A stretch of DNA of 64,000 nucleotides, taken from NCBI GenBank assembly GCA_022749755.1, contig CM040450.1:7926913-7990912 (forward strand), read 5' to 3'. Under the pieces are notes generated by a model. It ran no database searches, had not been told where the DNA came from, and saw only the letters and a list, made by a program, of their open reading frames with translations. Of the stretch, positions 1-9,940 are shown in pieces. How positions within the stretch are numbered: position 1 is the stretch's first letter; every line of letters begins with the position of its first letter. The DNA is from Azadirachta indica (lineage: Eukaryota > Streptophyta > Magnoliopsida > Sapindales > Meliaceae). The position numbers and the translations under genes were made by a program.

Positions 1-1104
1 GTTTGAAGATTAAGTGTAAGGTTATGCAAACAATTATCAAAGGAGTCTCTATAAACTGTGAAATCATCCATAAACACTTCTATAATATGCTCAATATAAT
101 ATGAAAATATGCTAACCATACATCTTTGGAAAGTCGCTGGGGCATTGCAAAGGCCAAAGGGCATACGACGATATCCAAAAGTCCCGAATGGGCATGTAAA
201 AGTCGTCTTTTCTTGATCCTCTAGAGCAATTGCAATCTGAAAATAACCTGAATAACCATCAAGGAAACAATAGTAAGAATGACCAGCCAACCTTTCAAGC
301 ATTTGATCAATAAAAGGTAAAGGGAAGTGGTCCTTATGGGTTACAGCATTTAATTTTCTATAATCTATACAAACCCGCCACTCATTCTGAACATGAGTAG
401 GAACTAATTCATCATTTTGATTTTTCACAACTTCAAGATGTTTGATGACCTCTTTCTTCACTACATCCATCATGGGCAAGTTCAATCTTCTAAGTGGTTG
501 ACAGGAAGGTTTTGCTCCCTCTTCAAGTAAGATACGATGCATGCATGTAGACAGGTTAATTTCTTAATATCCGTAATTATCCAACCAATAGCTGTCTTAT
601 GCTCCTTAAGAACCTGCACAAGCTTTTCTTCTTACAGTGCACTAAGTTTACTGGAGATTATCACAAGTAACGTTCCTCCATCTCCATGGAACACGTACTT
701 GAGGTGACTAGAGAGAAGCTTCAAATCTGAAATAGGGGACTGCAAAACAGAGGGTAAATGTCTCTTATTAGGAATTGGTAATGTAATATTAAGACCGTTA
801 CCTGACCGTGGCAACTTCAAAAAATCATTCAACGCTGCGATAATTTCTCGCAAATCAGTACTTAAGGCCAACTCCTTATTCTCTTTCTCATGATTCTCAC
901 TAATGGCAACTTCTAATCTGTCTTTTCCTTCAAGTTCAAAGACTTCTTGTGCTAAAAAATCAATAACATCTATAGAATAAACAGGATTATCATCACCAGG
1001 ATTTTTCATGGTATCATAAATATTAAACTCAATAATTTCACCTTCAAATTCCATGGTGAGTGTGCCATTATGAACATCTATCTTAGTTTTAGATGTCTTT
1101 AAGA
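1..1104 (-). pseudogene. Element C: OTA-type protease/RT linker and partial reverse transcriptase
   Basis: This is the 3'-most visible part of the minus-strand family C element and runs off the left edge. Reading leftward, the interval opens with FLKTSKTKIDVHNGTLTMEF, the linker after an Ogre/Tat/Athila (OTA) protease, followed by a 140-codon open stretch (632-1054). The reverse transcriptase follows with CIDYRKLNA, HFPLPFIDQMLERLAG, RMPFGLCNAPATFQ and the catalytic FMDDF (near 57-80). It is a pseudogene: a stop lies just left of 632, a frameshift near 500-540, and about 30 residues between the RT N-terminus and IDYRKLN are missing (around 430-450). The frame continues on the other side of element A at 8152, so the two pieces were contiguous before that insertion. 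RNase H and integrase would lie outside the window. Confidence 0.88.
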
Positions 1105-1109
1105 ATGGT

Positions 1110-1956
1110 TGATACGAACCCCAAGTATATTAAACTTGAGACCCAATATCTTTACGCATGGAAGCAATCTCTTGGAAAGTTAAATCAGATTCACCCAAGT
1201 CTGCAACCCAATTTCAACTTGTGAAATAGAACCTTAGAATAAATACTCTCAAAGTAATTAGCTTTGATTGTAAGAATCTTGATTCAAGCAAGAATCAAAA
1301 CAAGAGAATACACTCTCAATTTTATTTCATTCGAAAAAGTAATGATGCCTCAATAGGAGCATGTGGCTGAATATATAAGAGTACAAGAGATAAGTAACCC
1401 TAATTGGAGTGTTTGGTCACAAAATTAAACTTATTCTAACTTAAAATAAAATAAACTCAATTTGGGCTTAATAATTAGCGTTCACAGCCCAAACACATAA
1501 CAAACTATAAATATATGTTTATAAATAAGACTAAAATAGATAATGAGATTGAGCAGCAACTTAGCCTAAACTGGCACATGGAATCCAAAACTTGCATCAT
1601 GATGACGATCTGATTTGAACTGCAATTAAAAGACTTGAACATGCTTGCTTAGCCTCGAGACATCATTCGAATATGACCTTATCGAAATTTGAGAAGTTAA
1701 ATTCTGTAGAAGCTTTAATCTTCAAGTTTTGCCTTCTTGTACTCGTGTCAATGTTACCAAGCTCTGATTATTGTCTTGAAGTCCAAACTTGATATTTGAC
1801 TCTTTCTTACACTCTTGAATCGTTGCAAGATCATCCCATAAACCTTGAATCATCTCATTCAATGCATCTTTGAATTTCTTCATTCTTGCTCTTTTAACGG
1901 GACCATTAGATAGCTGAATTGGATCATTGATCTTGTGTGCATCCGTATTTGCATCA
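1110..1956 (-). repeat. 3' LTR of element A
   Basis: On the minus strand the LTR starts TGATGCAAATACGG (at 1956) and ends GGTTCGTATCA (at 1110), giving the usual TG...CA termini within a short TGAT...ATCA inverted repeat. It has the same length as the 5' LTR at 7300-8146. Its first ~190 bases continue the integrase reading frame (see findings). A TATA-like motif lies near 1370-1378. Confidence 0.96.
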
Positions 1957-1972
1957 TTCCTTCGCTCCTCAA
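1957..1972 (-). other. Polypurine tract of element A
   Basis: On the minus strand GAGGAGCGAAGGAA lies immediately upstream of the 3' LTR TGATGC. This is the position and composition expected of the plus-strand primer. The equivalent in element D is GAGGAGCGAGGAAA. Confidence 0.75.
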
Positions 1973-3265
1973 GATGATTCGTCTACGAATCTTCATCATC
2001 TACATCAAAAGGAGAAAGATCAGCCACATTAAAAGTTGCATTCACAGTATACTCACCAGGAAGATCCAATTTGTAGGCATTATCATTGATCTTCTCAACA
2101 ACTTGAAAAGGACCATCTCCTTTTGGATGTAGCTTTGACTTCCTTTGAGTTGGAAACCTTTCCTTTCGCATATGTACCCAAACCCAATCACTAGGCTGGA
2201 ATACAATGCGCCTTCATCCCTTGTTTGGTTGGCTTGTAATTTGTTGATTCTTCTTCTCAATGTTCTTGCGCACATCTACATGTAGTTTTCTCACCAATTC
2301 TGCCTTCGTTTGTCCATCTAAACTAGTTCTTTCATCACAAGGTAAAGGAACTAAATCCAAAGGGGTTAATGGGTTAAAGTCATAAACAATTTCAAACGGT
2401 GAAAAACCAGTAGTAGAATGCACAACTCTATTATATGCAAATTCAACAAATGGAATGCACTCTTCCCAATTCTTCAAATTCTTTTGGACAATAGCACGCA
2501 ACAAAGTTCCCAAAGTCCTATTCACAACTTCTATTTGACCATCAGTTTGTGGGTGACAAATAGTAGAATATAATAATTTAGTACCTAATTTACTCTACAA
2601 AACTTTCCAAAAATGACTTAGAAACTTCACATCTCTATCACTAACAATAGTTTTTTTGGAATGCCATGCAAACGCACTACTTCCCTAAAGAATAGATTTG
2701 CAATATTAGTGGCATCATCAGTTTTATTACAAGGTATAAAATGTGACATCTTGGAAAACCTATCAACCACTACAAAAATAGAATCTTTCCCCTTTTTCGA
2801 TCTAGGTAAACCCAAAATAAAATTCATAGAAATATTAGTCCAAGGTTCACTAGAAACAGGTAAAGGAGTATACAAACCTTGATTTAAAACTTTAGATTTA
2901 GCTTGTTTGCACACAACACATCTATCAGAAACTCTTTGCACATCATTTTTTATTTTAGGCCAATTGAAGTGTTCATCTAAAGTGTTTAAAGTTTTTGTAA
3001 TGCCAAAATGTCTCATTAAACCACCCCCATAAGACTCTTTTACAAGCAATTCTCTCAGAGAACAAATTGGTATGCACAATTTATTTTTCTTAAACAAAAA
3101 CCCATCCATTCTATAGAACTTACCATATGCAACTTTCTCACATGTTTTGAAAATGTTAGAAAAGTCAGTATCATCATTATAAAGAGTTTTAATATGTTCA
3201 AATCTAAGCATTCTTGCATTTAAAGCATTAAGTAAAGTATACCTCCTTAAAAGTGCATCAGCCAC
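1973..3265 (-). pseudogene. Element A integrase (broken)
   Basis: Integrase inserts the cDNA into chromosomal DNA. The N-terminal HHCC zinc-binding region is visible ([10 protein letters not shown], then CVVCKQAK). The core follows with the second Asp (SDRD) and the Glu ([10 protein letters not shown]), and then the C-terminal module ending [11 protein letters not shown], which resembles CRM-type chromoviruses. The first catalytic Asp is replaced by Asn ([10 protein letters not shown], codon at 2823-2825). A frameshift at the T-run near 2648-2656, further frame changes near 2214-2530, and a TGG-to-TAG stop just before the polypurine tract break it. In related element D the same frame runs on into the LTR. 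Confidence 0.9.
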
Positions 3266-3800
3266 AACATTGTCTTTACCTTATTTGTATTTAATCACAT
3301 AAGGAAAAGTCTCAATAAATTCGACCCATTTGGCATGTCATTTGTTCAACTTATCTTTTCTTTTAATGAACTTCAAAAATTGATGGCCAGTATGAATAAC
3401 AAATTCCTTAGGCCATAAATAATGTTGCCAGTTTTTCAAAGTTCTAACCAAAGCATAAAGCTCTTTGTCATAAGTAGGATAATTCAATAAGGCGCCATGG
3501 AGCTTTTCACTAAAGTAGGCAATTGGCCTCTTTTCTTGCATAAGAACAGCCTCAATGCCCAGTCCTGATGCATCACATTCAAGTTCAAAAGTATTAGCAA
3601 AGTAAGAATGGGTGCCTTACAAAGCTTATCTTTCAATAAAGTACATGCATGCTCTTGTTCTTTGTCCTACTTAAAAGTACAATTCTTTTTAATTACCTCT
3701 GTAAGGGGTGCCGCAATGGTGCTAAAATCTTTTACAAACCGTCTATAAAAACTAGCCAATCCATGAAAACTTCTTACCTCACTTACCGATTTAGGAGTAG
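3266..3800 (-). pseudogene. Element A RNase H (broken)
   Basis: RNase H degrades the RNA strand of the RNA:DNA hybrid. On the minus strand the interval reads [45 protein letters not shown] and [12 protein letters not shown]. The last motif is normally YTDHQ, so an active-site Asp has become Gly here. Frame is lost near 3600 and again near 3270-3340. Confidence 0.85.
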
Positions 3801-4460
3801 GCTAATTTTTTATAGCACTTACCTTCTCTTCATCAACTTCAATGCTTTGTGCACTTACTCCAAAACCTAAAAACACAATTCGATCTAAACAAAAAGAACA
3901 TTTTTTAAGGTTAGCATATAACTTTTCTTTCCTCAAAATATCAAGTACAGCCCTTAAATGTTCTACGTGTTCATTCGAATTTTTGGAATACATAAGGATA
4001 TCATCAAAGTATACAAGAACAAATTTTCTAATTAAATCTTTCAAAACATAGTTTATAAGCCTTATGAAAGTACTAGGTGTATTAGTTAAACCAAAAGGTA
4101 TAACTAACCATTCATATAGACCATATTTTGTTTTGAATGCAGTTTTCCACTCATCATCCTCTCTCATACGAATTTGATGATATCCACTTTTCAAATCAAT
4201 TTTGCTAAAGATAGTAGAACCATATAATTCATCAAGCATATCATCTAGCCTACGAATAGGATGGTGATACTTTACCGTAATATTATTAATTGCACGACAA
4301 TCAACACATGGACTCATACTTTCTCTAACATATCCCTTTGTTAACAACTCTTCAACTTGCCTGTGAAGCTCCTTTATCTCCTCGGAATTACTCCTATAGG
4401 CTGGTTTATTTGGAATTGAAGCTCTAGGAATGAAATCGATCTAATGCTCGATACCCCTAA
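3801..4460 (-). pseudogene. Element A reverse transcriptase (in-frame deletion)
   Basis: RT copies the element RNA. Motifs in order are [56 protein letters not shown] and the catalytic [11 protein letters not shown], which keeps both aspartates. Relative to element D, 51 bp (17 codons, including the [11 protein letters not shown] fingers motif) are missing in frame at about 4306-4310, between short TGTG repeats. The enzyme would be inactive even though the YFDD box is intact. Confidence 0.9.
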
Positions 4461-4959
4461 TGGGCGGCAATTCATTGGGTACCTCTTCGGGAAAAACATC
4501 TTCATAAGTCTGTAAAAGAGAAACAAATGCAGTAGGTAAAGAAGTATTAAGGTCATTAGTGTTTAAATAAAGTTTCTTGTACATAAGTGCAAGTATACTT
4601 TTGATGGAAAACCAAGCCGCCCTAATATCACTCCTTTTTGCATAAAAGCTCACTTGTTTCTTTTTACACTCAATTGTTTCTTTTCCTCCACTCTTTTTCC
4701 CTGATTTGAATTCTGCCCCTCGCTATTCGAACTCACTTTTTTTTCTTTCTCATTATTTTTGCCACTCTTTTCTTTGAAAAACTCACTCTCCTTTGTTACA
4801 CTTTCACTCACTCTTGTTTTCTCTCTGACTTTACATTCTTTTAAGCTCACCTTCATAAACTTTTTTAAGTGAAAGTGGTACAAAAGTAATTTTCTTCCCA
4901 TCTTTCTCAAAAGTATAATGATTTGTAAAACCATTATGTAACACCCTTCTGTCAAATTG
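4461..4959 (-). pseudogene. Element A protease C-terminus and protease-RT linker
   Basis: This interval continues the 506-codon ORF after its stop. It holds a Lys/Glu/Ser-rich stretch and then [24 protein letters not shown] and [20 protein letters not shown], the lead-in to RT. The same order occurs uninterrupted in element D (31560-32070). At least two frame changes separate the pieces. Confidence 0.8.
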
Positions 4960-6480
4960 CTAAGGGCATTTCAACAAGAGATGACCAGCATGCATGGGTA
5001 CTACATTAAACAACAACTCATCTGTATACTTGCCTATTTTGAAGGCAACAAGAACTTGCTTTATCACCCTAACTTCCCCACAATCATTAAGCCACTTCAA
5101 CTTATAAGGATGTGGATGTTTTAAAGTAGGTAACCCTAACTTTTCTATAAGAGTAGTACTAGCAACATTAGTTACATTGCCGCCATCAATTATCACATCA
5201 TAAGCCCTATCCTTTACAAGACGCCTAGTATGGAAGAGATTCTCTCTTTGATCATATTCTTCCTGTTTGACTTGCATATTCAAAACTCTTCTTGATACAA
5301 GAGCCTTACCACTTTCAGCCATAATAAATTGCTCATCCCCTTCTTCATCACTTGTATCTTCAAGAGGTAGCATCGTCTCTTGTTCATTCTCCTCTTCACT
5401 GGCCGAATAGTACTCTCCTTCAAGCATGAATATGGTTCTTTGATTTGGGCAATCCCGCTTGTAATGTCCTACACCTTGACATTTAAAACATTTAATATTT
5501 CTGGTGTTAGTAGAATCAAGCTTACCCTTATCTTTGTTTTGGTTGGATGTTTTGGAAAACACTTTGGATTCGATTTTAGGCTTAAATGATAAAGCCTTAT
5601 CATCTTTCCTCCAATTTGATTTGAATGAAGAAATATAGGAGGAAAACTGACTTGTACGACCTCTCTTTTTCAGTTGCTTCTCAACCTTCAATGCAAGATA
5701 AAGCAAGTCTTCTACCTCCATATATGACTGCAATTCAACCACATTAGAAATCTCCTTGTTCAAACCATTGAGGAATCTTGCCATTGTAGCTTCATTATCT
5801 TCCTCTACATTTGCTCTTATCATTGCTACCTCCATCTCCTTGTAGTATTCCTCAACACTCTTAGACCCTTGAGTGAGATTTTGAAGTCGATTATACAATT
5901 CTCTATAGTAATAGTTTGGCACAAATCTTTTGCACATGATGGATTTTAGATCTCTCCACCCTTTAATGGGCCTTTCCCTATTTCTCCTTCGCTTTTGCTT
6001 CGTGTCATCCCACCAAGTAATAGCATGAGCTTCAAAAACAGCCACGGCAAGCTTTAACTTCTTGGATTCAGTGTAGTCATTGCAATCAAACACTATTTCA
6101 ATCTTCGTTTCCCCATCCAAGTATGCCTCAGGATCCATTCTTCCATAAAATGGTAGAATTTTCAGTTTGACCCCATTGTTGCTATTGTTATTGTTTCTTA
6201 CCCTCGGTCTCACCTCTTCTTCCTCTCCATTGTCATTAAGTGATTCACTATGATTAAAGCCATCATCTAATTGAGCTCTTCTTGAAACTCGACTAGTTTG
6301 CATGGTTAAATTAGGAACATTAGGTGGCTGCCCCCTTGTGGCTGAAACCTCCAGCCTCTGCATTCTATCAACCAACTCTCCATATTTTCTATCCATGGCT
6401 TGCAACAACTCGGTTAAGTCTTGAAATCGATTTATCTCACCTTGTGGATTTCTTGCTTGTCCACTCATCCTGCAAGACAA
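4960..6480 (-). CDS. Element A gag-protease ORF (506 codons)
   Basis: This encodes the capsid/nucleocapsid polyprotein with the start of the protease. Residues ~104-265 form the gag domain ([42 protein letters not shown]). Residues 331-344 are a CCHC zinc knuckle, [14 protein letters not shown]. The protease motif VIIDGGNVTNVAS lies at ~429-441, with its Asp at 432. The first Met is at 6480, but MSGQARNP four codons later is an equally plausible start. The frame ends in LLLKCP followed by TAG where element D has LLLGHPW, so the stop is an acquired nonsense change. It is the best-preserved gag in the window and may still be translatable alone. Confidence 0.9.
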   Translation of the reverse strand: MSCRMSGQARNPQGEINRFQDLTELLQAMDRKYGELVDRMQRLEVSATRGQPPNVPNLTMQTSRVSRRAQLDDGFNHSESLNDNGEEEEVRPRVRNNNNSNNGVKLKILPFYGRMDPEAYLDGETKIEIVFDCNDYTESKKLKLAVAVFEAHAITWWDDTKQKRRRNRERPIKGWRDLKSIMCKRFVPNYYYRELYNRLQNLTQGSKSVEEYYKEMEVAMIRANVEEDNEATMARFLNGLNKEISNVVELQSYMEVEDLLYLALKVEKQLKKRGRTSQFSSYISSFKSNWRKDDKALSFKPKIESKVFSKTSNQNKDKGKLDSTNTRNIKCFKCQGVGHYKRDCPNQRTIFMLEGEYYSASEEENEQETMLPLEDTSDEEGDEQFIMAESGKALVSRRVLNMQVKQEEYDQRENLFHTRRLVKDRAYDVIIDGGNVTNVASTTLIEKLGLPTLKHPHPYKLKWLNDCGEVRVIKQVLVAFKIGKYTDELLFNVVPMHAGHLLLKCP

Positions 6481-7258
6481 AGTTAGTAAAGCAAAAGAAT
6501 AATTTTTTCACTTCACTCCTTCATGTGTTTCACTCAAGTAATGTTATCACTTAAGTTCGCTCGTGTTTCACACTTAATTTATGGCTTTTCTCTAGATGAG
6601 CTCATACTAAGTCTTTTTCCACTCTAATTCTCTTATTAAGATTAGTTGCAAAAATTAAAATTTATACAAACTTACTAAATACAATGAAAAGTAAAATAAA
6701 AGTAATTTAGATAGGCAACAAATTGGGAAAGCACAAGGACTAGGAAATAAATTTTTAGAAATGATAAAGGAAATATTAAGAAAAAAAAAATCAGTACAGC
6801 AATAAGAAAATCAACCAAAAATTATGGAAAGATTAGGAAGAAAATCCTAACTTTTTTTGGAATGTAGGCTTGATTTGGTCAAACTAATTGAAGCAATTTG
6901 ATTTTTCTTTTTATTCTCCTTACTTTCGTTCAACACCTGCCCTCTTTTTTTTTTTTTCTCCTTGGCCTAATGCTCTGCTTTTCTCTCCTTTTTTTTTATT
7001 TTTTTATTTTTTTTACCTCCAAACACGTAGGAGTGACCAAACAAAAATAAATATAAATAGACAAAGACTAAATCAACCGAATTGGAAATTGATACAACCC
7101 AAACTTGACTTGCTGTGAATTGAAAGGAAACCCTATTTTTTTTTTTTGATATAATAGACACAAAACGAAAATAAATGGAATTGAAGCAAAACAGACTCAG
7201 AAACTAAAGAAGCAAATAGACAAATTTGAAAGACAATATAACCTGATTTAGAGCCGTA
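6481..7258 (-). other. Untranslated leader of element A
   Basis: About 780 bp between the PBS and gag. It is AT-rich with long A and T runs (for example near 6780-6790, 6946-6958, 6991-7012 and 7138-7148). Short ORFs here are low-complexity and unsupported. This is the expected place for the packaging signal, but I cannot locate one. Confidence 0.75.
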
Positions 7259-7312
7259 GCTCTGATACCAAACTGATACGAACCCCTCTGATACCAAACT
7301 GATACGAACCCC
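7259..7312 (-). other. Primer-binding site of element A with 26-bp tandem duplication
   Basis: The minus strand of 7259-7270 reads TGGTATCAGAGC, complementary to the 3' end of plant initiator methionine tRNA. A 26-bp unit at 7261-7286 is repeated exactly at 7287-7312. It carries ten bases of the PBS, three spacer bases and the last 13 bases of the LTR, so there are two PBS-like sites and two LTR ends in tandem. Confidence 0.88.
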
Positions 7313-8146
7313 GAGTATATTAAACTTGAGACCCAATATTTTTACGCATGGAAGCAACCTATTGGAAAGTTAAATCAGATTCACCTAAGTCTGCAACTCA
7401 ATTTCAACTTGTGAAATAGAACCTTAGAATAAATACTCTCAAAGTAATTAGTTTTGATTGGAAGAACCTTGATTCAAGCAAGAATCAAAATAAGAGAATA
7501 CACTCTCAATTTTATTTCATTCGAAAAAGTAATGATGCCTCCATGGGAGCATGTGGCTGAATATATAAAGGTACAAGAGATAAGTAACCCTAATTGGAGT
7601 GTTTGGTCACAAAATTAAACTTATTCTAACTTAAAATAAAATCAACTGAATTTGGGCTTAATAATTAGCATTAACAGCTCAAATACATAACAAAATATAA
7701 ATATATGTTTATAAATAAGACTAAAATAGATAATGGGCTTGAACAGCAACTTAGCCCAAACTGGCACATGGAATCCGAAACTTGCATCATGATGACGATC
7801 TGATTCGAACTGCAATTAAAAGACTTGAACATGCTTGCTTAGTCTCGAGATATCATTCGAATATGGCCTTATACAAATTTGAGAAGTTAAATTCCGTACA
7901 AGCTTTAATCTTCAGGTTTTGCCTTCTTGTACTTGTGTCAATGTTAGCAAGCTCTGATTATTATCTTGAAGTTCAAGCTTGATATTTAACTCTTTCTTAC
8001 ACTCTTGAATTGTTGCAAGATCATCCCACAAATTTTGAATCATCCCATTCAATGCATCTTTGAATTTCTTGATTCTTACTCTTGTAATGGGACCATTAGG
8101 TAGCTGAATTGGATCATTGCTCTTGTGTGCATCCGTATTTGCATCA
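7300..8146 (-). repeat. 5' LTR of element A
   Basis: 847 bp with termini TGATGCAAATACGG (at 8146) and GGTTCGTATCA (at 7300) on the minus strand. It is adjacent to the PBS on one side and the ATGGT duplication on the other. The LTR would contain the promoter (see the TATA box), the RNA start and the polyadenylation site. Small ORFs inside it on either strand are not independent genes. Confidence 0.96.
7560..7567 (-). promoter_or_regulatory. Candidate TATA box in family A LTR
   Basis: The minus strand reads CCTTTATATATTCAGCC in the second half of the LTR. The motif recurs in the same LTR position at ~1370-1378 and ~44890. The position fits a Pol II core promoter, but the transcription start cannot be seen. 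Confidence 0.5.
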
Positions 8147-8151
8147 ATGGT

Positions 8152-8621
8152 CTTCCTAACAAAATAGCAGTGGTTTGATCATCATTCTCCATATCAAGCA
8201 CATATAAATCAACAAGAAAAATCAAATCATTAACTTGCACAAGAACATCCTCAACTACACCTTTAGGATAGGCATTAGATCGATCAGCCAATTGAATCAC
8301 AACAACAGTTTTATTCAAAGGTCCAAGTTTCAAAGAAACATATATAGAATATGGCATAACATTGATAGAAGTTCCTAAATCTAACATGGCCTTCTCAAAT
8401 CTGGTGTTACCTATCATACAAGGGATGGTAAACATACCTGGATCTTTGCACTTTGCAGGGAGTTTTCTTTGAATAGCTGCAGAAAGTTTGTATGGTTGAG
8501 GATGTTGCTCAGTTTTGAGGCGCAACTTCTCTACCATTTCAGTAGACACCACATTCTCAAAACTGCCACCATCAATGCTGACGTTACAAACCTCGCCATT
8601 TGAAGTATATCTTGTGTGAAA
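8152..8621 (-). pseudogene. Element C chimeric protease segment (chromovirus-type PR joined to OTA-type PR)
   Basis: This lies between the insertion points of A and B and belongs to element C. On the minus strand one open frame first reads NIFHTRYTSNGEVCNVSIDGGSFENVVSTEM and HPQPYKLS, which matches the chromovirus protease of families A and B. At about 8480-8486 it passes without interruption into AAIQRKLPAKCKDPG, AMLDLGTSINVMPYSIY, LADRSNAYPKGVVEDVLVQV and ILLGRP, which is the OTA (Ogre/Tat/Athila) protease. Two aspartic-protease motifs (IDGGS and LDLGTS) therefore sit about 60 residues apart in one frame. GRP continues as FLKTSK at 1104 across the element A insertion. Confidence 0.85.
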
Positions 8622-8626
8622 AATGT

Positions 8627-9434
8627 TAATGCAAACGAAGTTGTGCAACAACGTAAACAAGAGGAGAACCTCAGACGTAAGATTGGAGACACTCAATTAC
8701 AGCATCTATATGATTCGCTAAGCGTGCTGAGTGGATTGATTACAAGAGCTAAAGTTAAGACATTGGAAAGTGTCTTAAATGGACTAATTACAAAGATATG
8801 TGATTCAAATATAATTCAAGATACACATCTTGAAGAATTAGGCTCAGTGAACATTATTCAAGCGATCGGAGTCCAAGAAGACTAATATGAAAATGTTCGA
8901 AAATTATAGTCCATTTATGTAATTTTAAGAATCTTAAAATGATGTAATCACTTACATCATACATATTCGACGTCATTGCTTACGTCATATGTATATGACA
9001 TCATTGCTTACGTTTTCATGTTTGAAATTTGTAGGTTTTAAAAGTCATAAAGTTTGAATTTATTTTGTCAAATTATTAGATAGGATTGATAGCCTAACTT
9101 TTGACATTTTCCCTTTATATTTTGCCTATTAAAAGGTTATCATTTCTTGAAATGAGACAAGCAATTTGAGTGTTAAGTTATTTCTTACAAATTCTTGTTC
9201 TTGAACTCTTCAAGTTTAATTTCTTGTGGCATTTAAAACAATCAAACTTATCATCTAGATTTTTAAGTGTTTTCTTAAGGGTTTTGATATGGCGTTTGAG
9301 TAAATCATAGTCTTGATTCTTATTTAGATAGGTATCAAGTCAAGGCTCAATAAATTTGCGTTTTGGGAAAATTTTGGGGTTCTTTACTACATTCGGTGTT
9401 GGGTTTCGTCACACTATTGACGAGGTTCGTATCA
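8627..9434 (+). repeat. 5' LTR of element B
   Basis: Starts TAATGCAAACG, where the first G of the canonical TGATGCAAACG has become A, and ends GGTTCGTATCA. It is 808 bp like its partner. An 86-codon frame near its 5' end matches the integrase tail carried into the 3' LTR. Confidence 0.95.
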
Positions 9435-9436
9435 TT

Positions 9437-9448
9437 TGGTATCAGAGC
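9437..9448 (+). other. Primer-binding site of element B
   Basis: TGGTATCAGAGC lies two bases after the 5' LTR and is complementary to the 3' end of initiator methionine tRNA. It is identical to the element A PBS. Confidence 0.9.
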
Positions 9449-9940
9449 TTAGGTTTCAAGGAAAGTTTAACTTATCCTCTATCTCTTTATTATTCCTTTA
9501 CCTCTTAAATTACAATTCTGAAAAAAAAAAACAAAAAAAAATATATTGTGGCCAAATTCCTCCTTGATTGGTCCAAATTAGAATTTTGTGTTTTACTTCC
9601 TTCAATTTATTTTGAGTTCATATTTTTATTTCTACTTCCTAAAAAAAAGTAAAAAAAAAAAGAGAATTGTTGTTATCTATTATATTTATAATTTCTTGTA
9701 GTATTGGCCTAATATTCCTTATTCTTGATCCAATATTGTCATTGCTTGCATCAATTTCTTAAGAATTGCTTATTGAATCTTATGATTTGTTTTGGTTGCT
9801 TCTCATCTTAAAATTGCCACTGAAATTTTTATTAAAAGTGTGCGAGTGTGAGAACATTTGAGTGCTAAAACACAAGAGTGAGTGAAAACATGCGAGGGAG
9901 TGCTTGTGAGGTTTCTAACTTTGTTTTGCATATTTTTAAT
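9449..9940 (+). other. Untranslated leader of element B
   Basis: AT-rich leader with A-runs at ~9522-9540 and ~9642-9662. I see no coding feature before the probable gag start. Confidence 0.7.

Larger units (their letters stand above)
1110..8146 (-). mobile_element. Element A: complete Ty3/gypsy chromovirus-like LTR retrotransposon (family A)
   Basis: A 7037-bp element with two 847-bp LTRs (1110-1956 and 7300-8146), a tRNA-iMet-type PBS, gag, protease, RT, RNase H and integrase in order on the minus strand, and a purine-rich tract before the 3' LTR. It is flanked by a perfect 5-bp target-site duplication, ATGGT (1105-1109 and 8147-8151). It sits inside the polyprotein of element C, between GRP and FLKTSK, and removing it with one duplication copy restores that frame. 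In the first ~330 aligned LTR bases I count about 13 differences (roughly 4%), so it is fairly young. The coding region has several stops, frameshifts and one in-frame RT deletion, so this copy is not autonomous. Confidence 0.96.

Noticed and set aside
6888..7357. Several 60-76-codon ORFs in the element A leader
   Set aside because: They arise from homopolymer T/A runs between PBS and gag and have no family resemblance.
7782..7982. A ~66-codon ORF starting [15 protein letters not shown], repeated at 30408-30608, 34781-34981 and 44474-44674
   Set aside because: It lies antisense inside every family A LTR. Its conservation follows from LTR similarity, and the copies differ by substitutions without sign of protein constraint.
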